Of a stretch of DNA of 64,000 bases, positions 56,951 through 64,000 are shown piece after piece. Numbering within the stretch: position 1 is the stretch's first letter; each line of letters begins with the position of its first letter. Below the pieces are notes generated by a model. That model made no database searches. It was not told where the DNA came from and saw only the letters and a list, made by a program, of their open reading frames with translations. This DNA is from Ophiobolus disseminans (lineage: Eukaryota; Ascomycota; Dothideomycetes; Pleosporales; Phaeosphaeriaceae): contig MU006224.1 of assembly GCA_010093685.1 (NCBI GenBank), positions 650,476 to 714,475 on the forward strand, written 5' to 3'. Position numbers and translations under genes: made by a program.

Positions 56951-58267
56951 ATGGCCCCAGCTCTAACTACCTCGGCTCCTACAGCTCCCCATGAGCTGAG
57001 TAAGAGGATCTCAAATAACAACCAAGCTCCAAAGAATATCTTCCCAGATGGCATCAAGACTTCGGGCCAACACGAACCGCTATACGATGAACTCCGCCCA
57101 TACTCGGACTTCCCCAGGGAAATCACAGGTGTACGTCCAACACAACCTCTTCCATATCATCTTCACTAACCCATCCATTCAGTCCACAGCCTGGAACCGC
57201 GACGACTACAAGTCCAACCCTGAGCGCTGGACGCACCCCTTCTCCGCCTCCGAAATCGACGAAATCTCCTCCGCAGCCGACGCCTTCATCTCGTCCGGCA
57301 CACCCCTAACCGGCATCACAAAGGAAAAGTTCCCCCTCCCAGAATTCAGCAAATTCCTCGAACCCCTCCGCAAAGAACTCATCGACGGCAAAGGCTTCAT
57401 CCTCTTCAAAGGACTCCCCGTAACAGCATGGGGCAACCGCAAAAGCGCAGTCGCATACATGGGCCTCGGGACTTATCTCGGGTACTTCGTGTCCCAGAAC
57501 TCGCGCGGGCATGTGCTCGGGCACGTCAAAGACCTGGGCGAAGACGCGGCGCAGATCGATAAAGTGCGCATTTACCGCACCAACGCGCGGCAGTTTTTCC
57601 ACGCTGATGATGCGGATCTCGTGGGCTTGTTGTGCGTGGCCAAGGCGCTTGAGGGTGGGGAATCCGATCTTGTCAGCAGCCATTCTGTTTGGAATGAGTT
57701 GCAGAGGGAGAATCCGGATGTGGCGGAACTGTTGACTAGGCCGATTTGGTATTTCGATAGGAAGGGTGAGACGAGTAGGGGGCAGGATGAGTGGATTAGG
57801 ACGAGTGTGTTTTATTTGGAGAGGGGGGAGGAGCCGAGGGTGTATAGCAAGTACGTATCATCTCCCTCTGGTTCCTTTCTGTCACTGTGCTAATTGAATA
57901 CAGGTGGGATCCATATTATATCAAATCCCTCACCCGGTTCTCAGACGCAGGCCTCATCCCGCCCCTCTCACCCGAACAACAACGCGCAGCACAGATCCTC
58001 GAAGACACATGTGTAAAGCTCGCTCTACACATGATTCTCGACATCGGCGACATTCAGTTCTTATCAAACAACCACGTGCTGCATGCGCGGACGGCGTACA
58101 AGGATTTCCCAGCGCCAGCCCCGAGACGCCATTTGATGCGCCTGTGGCTGAGTACGCCGGAGCAGGAAGGGGGGTGGAAATTGCCGTTTCATGATAGCCG
58201 CGAGAAGAAGAGGGGGGGCATTCAGGTGGATGATCGGGCGCCGGTTGCGCCGGAGGATGCGGAGTAG
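56951..58267 (+). CDS. TauD/TfdA-type Fe(II)/2-oxoglutarate dioxygenase, 403 aa
   Basis: Three exons: 56951..57130, 57183..57850 and 57904..58267; introns 52 and 53 nt, the first in phase 0 (GTACGT...CATTCAG). It begins MAPALTTSAPTAPHELSKRI. The double-stranded beta-helix metal site is recognisable: FHADDADLVGLL supplies the HxD pair, and the distal NNHVLHARTAYKD His with RRHLMRLWL Arg completes Fe(II) and 2-oxoglutarate binding. KGFILFKGLPV and GTYLGYFVSQNSRGHVLGHV are typical of fungal TauD-like proteins. Substrates in the family include taurine, sulphonates, gibberellin-type and other hydroxylation targets; which is used here is unclear. The C-terminal GGIQVDDRAPVAPEDAE is hydrophilic. It may act in catabolism rather than biosynthesis, inference from the family. 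Confidence 0.94.
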
Positions 58268-58530
58268 GTTGTGGTAGCGGTGAAGAGGGGGGATAGATAT
58301 GTGGTGGTGAAGGCTGGAGGTATCCAGGTCCGAGAAATTTATTGTAGAGAGTTATCATACATCAAGCTCAGATTCACATGACCCTCGTAACCGGAAATGC
58401 AATCGAAACGATACTAAGTATATAACGCTCTACAAAAACGCTCTGTGCCCGGGGTATACCAACGCCATGGTAAAAACAAGATCCGTCCAAACATAACACA
58501 TACACATACACACATTCGTCCCACTCACCA

Positions 58531-60073
58531 TCAAACTATCCTCTCCCCCACAACCCCCTTCTGACTCCCTACCCACCGATCCCCTCCCCCACTACTCACA
58601 CTCGCCCACCTCTTCGCCCCCGCCTCAATCTCCACCTCCCGCGTATGCACCGTCTGCACGCGAATATTATTCAACTCGACCTCATCCTCGCCGCGCAGCG
58701 ATCTCCCCGCACTACCATCCCAACTCGATCCCCTACGATGCAAGACACGAATAAACCCGCTCGGCGCCACGCCCTTGCACTCCGTAACGACACCAGACGG
58801 CGCTAGTGTCTTGGTCGGAGCTGTTATCCTCCCGGACGACGAATGCAGCGAGCGTTTCTCCGCCTCAACAACATCGCGCACCAACGCGCTCACACGCCTA
58901 CTGCGATCGCGATTACTCCCGACCGTGCCTGCAGGCCCTTTCGGCCTCACAACACCCGACCCAGACCAAGCCGGATCTTCAGCCTTGTGTTCCCTGCTCG
59001 ACATCCAGTGCAGCACGATGACGCAGAAGAGTATATCCGCGTTACATATCATGAGACATATCCAGCCTGGCTCACCCTTCATTTCCATGAGTATGGTCAG
59101 GTTGGTGACGGAGGTTATGAGCGTCGCGCACGAGCCGACGAAGGAGCGGAAGGCCATGCGGTTCAGGGCGGGGTTGGAGTGCGATTTGAAGGATTGGAGG
59201 GCGCGGAGGGGGAGGACGAAGAGGAGGGTTAGGTAGATCTGTTGGGTGTGGGTTAGATTGTGTTGGAAAGGGGTGGAAGGGGGATTACTTACGTTTACGA
59301 TGATTTCGAATATTATCAAGGGGAGCATGGCGAGCTTTTGCATGCCGATTATGCAGACGCCGTTGGGGTTGATGTAGGTTATGCGGAAGATGAAGTTTAG
59401 AATGACGAAGACGGTGTAGGGGACTATCTTATGTCAGAGTTGGGCGACTTAGTTGAGCTGGCTGCACATACGTAGCATGAAGAGGCAGTTGAATAGCCAT
59501 AGCTTGGTCTTGAGGCGAGGTCGCAGGCTGCCGCCGACAACGTACTATCATCGATCAGTATCTAACATATGATCGTACATTGAAGCACAACATACTGCTC
59601 TTTCGACTAAGAAGTAGTAGATGAGTATCTTCGTGGTCATGTAGCATACGAGGCCTACCGTTGTCAGCTCGATCTTGCTCCACTGAAAAATAAAGACTTA
59701 CACAGTATGATACCTCCTTCACACACTTCTCGTGAGTTATTGATGCCAAACCCGTGAACGATGACACTTGTAGTGAGCACAAACAGCGCTGAGTCGGCGT
59801 ATATGACCAGGATGACTGATCGTCGTCAGTCTATTGCCTTCATGTGGAGAGGGGTCATGTACTTACGCAATTGCGCCAGTGGTAAAGTCTTCCACTTCTT
59901 GATATACTGCGTTCTCCGCGCTGTCAAAGTATTAGCAACACATACAAACCACCTCCGGCGACAATGAACATACTTAAACAGAAGCAAAGAACTCCAAAAG
60001 TGACCATCTGCAGTACAACATTGACCGTCTTTCCCGCCACCGGTACCATCGCAGGTACATAATCGAGTGCCAT
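58531..60073 (-). CDS. Seven-transmembrane fungal receptor-like protein, 412 aa, seven exons
   Basis: Exons 60073..59974, 59920..59867, 59815..59702, 59654..59596, 59544..59472, 59423..59293 and 59238..58531; six introns of 47-54 nt, all GT-AG with phase agreement and typical branch sites such as GCTGAC. Seven hydrophobic segments are predicted: around VNVVLQMVTFGVLCFCL, LILVIYADSALFVLTTSVIV, GIILCLVCYMTTKILIYYFL, NCLFMLLPYTVFVILNFIFR, LAMLPLIIFEIIVN, VGSCATLITSVTNLTILM and WICLMICNADILFCVIVL. A ~150-residue Ser/Arg-rich cytosolic tail follows. Cys in NNSREVCEGGII may form a disulphide. The organisation (7TM plus long tail) is like fungal GPCR-related membrane proteins. The sequence is not of the Pth11 CFEM class, as far as can be seen. 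Ligand and signalling role unknown. Confidence 0.88.
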
Positions 60074-61131
60074 GTCGAGTCCCTAGCTCCAGCCTTGTTC
60101 TACAGCCCTATGTGAGATAAAAATGCACAAGACAGTTCCCTCGATGCAAAATCTCAGGGCAAGTATAGAAAGTGATGCAAAAATCGTATGATTCTGCTGC
60201 ATGTACCTATAAGGGGAGCTGTACGTCAAGAAACTTCTCATAGCACGACTCGTTCCATTTCTGAAACCTTAACATTGCATTTGGAATCTGACACGGGTAG
60301 GTTACCCTATCCAATCGGAGCTCCCGGGAACTGCATTGTAGGAAAGTTTCAGGTTGCAAGGGCAGTGCGGACGGCGTTTTTTTGGCGTGCGGAGAGGCTC
60401 CTGGTGTTATCGTTCGTTGGGAGGGGAAAACCACGCGGGGCGGCCCAACGGTGGATCGGCGATCAGAGCTCAATCCTTCCGTATGTTTTATCGTTTGGAG
60501 AGTATTGTGAACGCTGTTGAACATACTCCTTGCTAGAATATATCGTGTCAGGCCCATCCATCTTCGTCCACCACCATCGCAATCGCCAGTGCGATTAAAC
60601 TTTGTTTCAATTCCCTTCAAACTGATGGCCTTGCGACAAGCCAGCGGATGGCGCACCTCACAGCTCAAGGTCAGAGCGGCGTGTCCATGTCCTCAACAGA
60701 GGAGGTGAGCCGACGGGGCACGGACGGCACGGGAAAGCTAATGTTAGTTGATCGCCGCGGGAACCGATTACCGAGTACGATCCAGGCCCAAAAGTCAAGC
60801 CTTGACACTCTAGATTGGCACAATAAGTGTGCTCGGGGTCCAAACAGAAGTGCAATGCGCAAGAAGGGCTTGCGCAAGGTCGCCAACCTACGACCAGACC
60901 CTGCCAAGTCAGTTGGAAGTCTTCGCCAATCGATGATACAACACGCCATCATCCTGAGGGTGCGTGAAGTGCCTGTATTTGATCCATCCACAACCAGGAG
61001 AGTCCAGCTACTGTTCAGCCCATATTAGCTCATTATGCATCACAGTCTGGCTGGCACGAATTGATGGTGTGGACCACGTTGGCAAACAAGCCATGATGTT
61101 TGAGGTGTTGATTGTACCTGCCTGTATAGCC
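60074..61131. other. Intergenic spacer (1.06 kb)
   Basis: Upstream of the 7TM gene and downstream of Tsr3. The plus-strand frame 60648..61028 opens with a basic stretch but has no recognised domain, and MALRQASGWRTSQLK at 60624 may be a chance presequence-like peptide. No RNA gene or repeat. Confidence 0.35.
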
Positions 61132-62328
61132 CTATGAGCGATATCCTTTTGTACTAGACGCTTTTACAGCTCCGCTCGTAAACGTGAACTTCTTGTCCAG
61201 AGACTTCTGCCGCTGTTTGCTCGTGATACCCGTCCGATCCGTCGTGGGTTGGGCTGCCATGAACGAGTCGAACTCGTCATCTTCAACATCCTCTGGTGGG
61301 TCGCTGTCGTCCTGATCTTCCTCTCTCGGCTTCGGTTGTGGAGGTGGCTCGGTTCGTGGTATTCGCTCCGGAACCTTCTTCTCGTCATCATCGTCGTCGT
61401 CTTTCGGCGCTGGATTGGCGAAAGGTCTGGACGCTAGTACCCGTCTCCGCAGCTCAGCCATCTCTTCTTCGTCGTCCGAGGATTCGGGGATGTCGTAAGG
61501 ATTTTCATGGTCGATTGCGGCCAATCCCTCATCATCTTCATTCTCGTAGTCTTCCTCATCGTCATCGTCGTCCTCCTCGTCTGACTCGTCTATAGGCATC
61601 CTGTTCATGTTGCCACCCGCCCACTCGTCTTCTTCGGCACCATCCTCCTTCTCAGCGCGACTGTCGGTCCACTCGCGCTCAATCTTCTCCAGCCACACCT
61701 TCTCGGCCGTTTTGATCTCCTCCTCGTTCTCGCACGCCATGTATCGCTTTAACAATGCGCTGTTGATGTCCAGAAATGCTTCGCCATATGAGAAGGTTGA
61801 TAGTATGGATTCTGCCCACTCAGGATGGCCACAAATGTAGAAGCATGCCGCAAGCGCCTCGACACAGTTCAACCGCCATGGTTTGCCGTAGTTTGTAGGA
61901 TTGGCAGCGACGAGGTACGGTAGCAAGCGTTCGCACTTGCCACCGATGCGCCCAAATGGGACTTCGTCGATTCTCTTCCAGCTCGCTTCCACAACAGCCG
62001 CGCCGTACTGCTCGAGCAGTTCCTTGTCCTCTTTGCTGATAATTTTCCTGGCCTTCGGGCTGACCACCACGCCTGCAAACTTCTGTCCGACATGCAACTC
62101 CCTCATCATGCCGAGACGCATGAGCCTCTTTCCTGAGCATCGTTTCGCATCGCAGTGTCCGAGATCCCAGCATGCTGCTTTGTACGCGGGCTTCGCAGGT
62201 CTGGGGTTCGAGGCATCGCCCTCATCTTGCACCTCGGCATCTGGGCGAGGACGAGGAGGACCACGCGCTTTTGTTGGTTTGTTGCCGTATTTGTTGTTTG
62301 GCTTGAAGTCTTTCTTGTGGCGAACCAT
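61132..62328 (-). CDS. TSR3: Tsr3, 18S rRNA aminocarboxypropyltransferase, 398 aa
   Basis: Single exon. It starts MVRHKKDFKPNNKYGNKPTK, a basic nuclear/nucleolar-type tail, then the RLI/SPOUT-like catalytic region: WDLGHCDAKRCSGKRLMRLG, the LSPKARKIIS-equivalent VVVSPKARKIISKED, LEQYGAAVVEASWKRIDEVP, RLLPYLVAANPTNYGKPWRL and NCVEALAACFYICGHPEWAE, all conserved in Tsr3. The enzyme transfers the aminocarboxypropyl group from S-adenosylmethionine to the hypermodified pseudouridine (m1acp3 Psi) of 18S rRNA late in 40S maturation. The C-terminal ~150 residues are acidic and disordered (DESDEEDDDDDEEDYENED-like), as in fungal orthologues, ending in a basic tail with KKFTFTSGAVKASSTKGYRS. Confidence 0.97.
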   Translation of the reverse strand: MVRHKKDFKPNNKYGNKPTKARGPPRPRPDAEVQDEGDASNPRPAKPAYKAACWDLGHCDAKRCSGKRLMRLGMMRELHVGQKFAGVVVSPKARKIISKEDKELLEQYGAAVVEASWKRIDEVPFGRIGGKCERLLPYLVAANPTNYGKPWRLNCVEALAACFYICGHPEWAESILSTFSYGEAFLDINSALLKRYMACENEEEIKTAEKVWLEKIEREWTDSRAEKEDGAEEDEWAGGNMNRMPIDESDEEDDDDDEEDYENEDDEGLAAIDHENPYDIPESSDDEEEMAELRRRVLASRPFANPAPKDDDDDDEKKVPERIPRTEPPPQPKPREEDQDDSDPPEDVEDDEFDSFMAAQPTTDRTGITSKQRQKSLDKKFTFTSGAVKASSTKGYRS

Positions 62329-62877
62329 GGTGATGCTTTAGCAGATTATGGGGGTACAGTCGCGGAGTGAAGTTGAAGTTTTGGTGGGGCGGGAATGATT
62401 GATTCCATATCGATAGCTAAAACCTCGCGCTAAGACTAAACTCGATGACGTCGAGCGTCCATGCGAAGGCTCGTATTTGGTGATGCACTAATTCGTCAAG
62501 GTGCTACTATTCAATAAATACTGCAATAATCTATACTCTTGCATTGAAGCCCTGTTCCACTCTAAAATTGTTCTTAGTAGTATTTTGAAGATGAACAGAC
62601 GCAAAGCTCCATGTCAAAATCTAGGTAACAAAGGATACGAACTCTTGCATCACCAAATACACGTTCCTTCGTAATCCATGTAGTCTTCCTATAGCGAATA
62701 TGTGCAGCTGTGGAGTGGATATACATCATGTCAAGCCATGGTCAGTTGCTACATACAAGCGAAGGGAAGCCGAGGCTTCAAACCCGAAGAGACGCGAACT
62801 ATACCCGCCGCTGCAAATGCATACAAATGTGCTTCGCTAATTCGACCTACCAACTTTTCACCCCTGTTGACCAAACG
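62329..62877. other. Intergenic: TSR3 promoter and GGA 3' flank
   Basis: The 549 bp contain the TSR3 promoter and the 3' region of the GGA gene. AT-rich around 62510-62600. No gene supported. Confidence 0.4.
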
Positions 62878-64000
62878 TTATAACACGCCGAGACTCGCAA
62901 TTTCGCCCATCTCATTCTTCGGCTGTCCGCCATAGGTATACGAAGCTTTCCACCTCATTTTGACTGTATTGCCAGACCCTCGCTGCACATTGTTGACTCG
63001 GATTGTCTGCGTGATGCCGTGCTTTTGGTTTGGGCCGAGATTAACACCTGACTGCGGTTCAAGTTGCAGCTGTGCACCCTACGTCTGTTAGATATGCATG
63101 CAATCCGGCTGGGTTTTCGGTTCTTACCTTGGATGCAGCAACTTGTAATGTCAGGCTTGCTATCGGAAGTGGAGTATTGTTGGAAATCCGCGAGTTGATC
63201 AGGAGGGTGGTGTCGGTCTCTCGTGAAACATTGAAAAGAACGTTGATACTGGTGTTGGTCACAGTGATTTCTTTGCTAGTATCTGGCACTGATGAAGCAA
63301 ATGTCCACTCATCATCATCATTTGCAGCGCTTGTGCTACTTTGCGCAAGATTGGATGTTGGTGCAGTGATGGCTCCACCTAACAAATCAACTGTCGCAGA
63401 GGCTGGTGGCGGCTGCTTGACCGACTGCTGATACTGGAACGGTGATCCTTGTCTGGGGGTCGAAGTCAGAGCCGCAAATGGGTCCGGCGACCGAGCGGGC
63501 TGGACAGGACCGTGTGAGATAGCAGACGGTAGAGGCGTCCTCATCTGCGGTGGTGTCGGAGTCTGTGTCGATGCGAATAGATCATTGATTTGCTGTGCGG
63601 AGGTCTTCTTTTGCTGTGCCTGTGACTGGGGTACGGGCATGCCAGAAAGTCCTAGGACTGAACCATTTGAACCACCTAGCGCTATACTGCCAGACTGGCC
63701 GTAGCTGTCTCCAGTCAAAGACAATCCCAGCAGATCGTCTTCCAAAGCATGACCTGTAGAGCCTGGTTGTTGGGCGACTTCCGAGGTTTGAGATGCTGAT
63801 GCTGACGACTCTGAATCACCAAAATCGATGAGGTTCAACGTGTTGTTTGGCCCCTGCGACACGCCAGCTCCACTTCGTCCAAGTGTGCCTTGAGGTATGT
63901 TGTTGGCGCCTTCTATGTCTCCCTTTTTGAAGAGTTTATAACGCTCTATCGTTCGGTGTATGCTGTCGTTGATCTCGAAAAGCTTCGCGACTGCTTCATG
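62878..64000 (-). CDS. GGA-type clathrin adaptor, C-terminal part (truncated by window end)
   Basis: Exons 63078..62878 and 63128..>64000; intron 63079..63127 (49 nt, GTAAGA, ATCTAAC, ACGTAG). The 5' end lies beyond the window. The visible part begins with the end of the GAT domain (EAVAKLFEINDSIHRTIERY; KLFKKGDIEGANN), continues through a Ser/Gln/Thr-rich hinge with a clathrin- or adaptor-type IDFGD box (NTLNLIDFGDSES) and DDLLGLSL, and ends in the gamma-adaptin ear (VNVLFNVSRETDTTLLINSR-type core; PQSGVNLGPNQKHGITQTIR; ending IASLGVL). GGA proteins bind Arf-GTP and ubiquitin at the trans-Golgi and sort cargo to endosomes; the missing N-terminal part would be the VHS domain. DLLGL resembles a clathrin box. 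Confidence 0.95.

Noticed and set aside
59655..59701. A 19-nt intron in the 7TM gene ending at the internal CAG
   Set aside because: Below the spliceosomal minimum; the 47-nt alternative with a GCTGAC branch preserves the conserved CxGGI...LC segment.
60648..61028. A 126-codon plus-strand frame beside the 7TM gene
   Set aside because: No domain, no splice-supported extension, mixed composition; probably chance.

Overview
This window reads as nuclear DNA of a filamentous ascomycete. Nearly every multi-exon gene has short introns of 44-72 nt with GTRNGT donors and CTRAC-type branch points, intergenic spacers are compact, and the gene set is eukaryotic: DNA polymerase epsilon, SmD1, eL29, GGA, Sro7/Lgl, AMSH and Cox20. 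Large secreted-metabolism families typical of Pezizomycotina are also present (P450s, a FluG-like fusion, a TauD-type dioxygenase, an MFS permease). Gene style suggests Dothideomycetes, perhaps Pleosporales, but that is inference. I see no rRNA, tRNA, CRISPR, transposon or bacterial operon. I annotate 30 protein genes, 18 on the minus strand, and rebuilt their exons by hand.

Layout. 0-5.6 kb: a mitochondrial helical-repeat-like protein and a FluG-like amidohydrolase/glutamine-synthetase fusion. 5.6-17 kb: a loosely packed accessory stretch with a membrane protein, two different cytochrome P450s and a secreted alpha/beta hydrolase between them, separated by 0.7-2 kb gaps with no backbone synthase. 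17-33 kb: housekeeping genes, including a 53-aa microprotein with a 14-nt exon, the exocytosis factor Sro7/Lgl, a nuclear-looking low-complexity protein, another mitochondrial helical protein, an AMMECR1 protein and ribosomal protein eL29 hidden in four tiny exons. 34.7-45 kb: an MFS permease with a GC-AG intron, AMSH deubiquitinase, Pkr1, SDHAF3 and Mtq2 (divergent), a protein kinase and SmD1. 45.6-50 kb: a PARG-like hydrolase that starts with a PCNA-binding (PIP) motif, an NLS-bearing protein and Cox20. 49.6-56.4 kb: DNA polymerase epsilon catalytic subunit. 57-64 kb: a TauD dioxygenase, a seven-helix membrane protein, Tsr3 and the C-terminal part of a GGA clathrin adaptor cut by the window edge.

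Functional themes. Mitochondrial biogenesis recurs (two helical-repeat proteins, SDHAF3, Cox20). So do translation and RNA (eL29, SmD1, Tsr3, Mtq2), endosomal and exocytic traffic (Sro7, AMSH, GGA, Pkr1), and replication/genome maintenance (Pol epsilon, PARG-like). The most noteworthy signals are the PIP-box PARG protein, the microexon microprotein, the hidden eL29 gene, an I-helix anomaly in the second P450 and a possible decayed gene near 28 kb.
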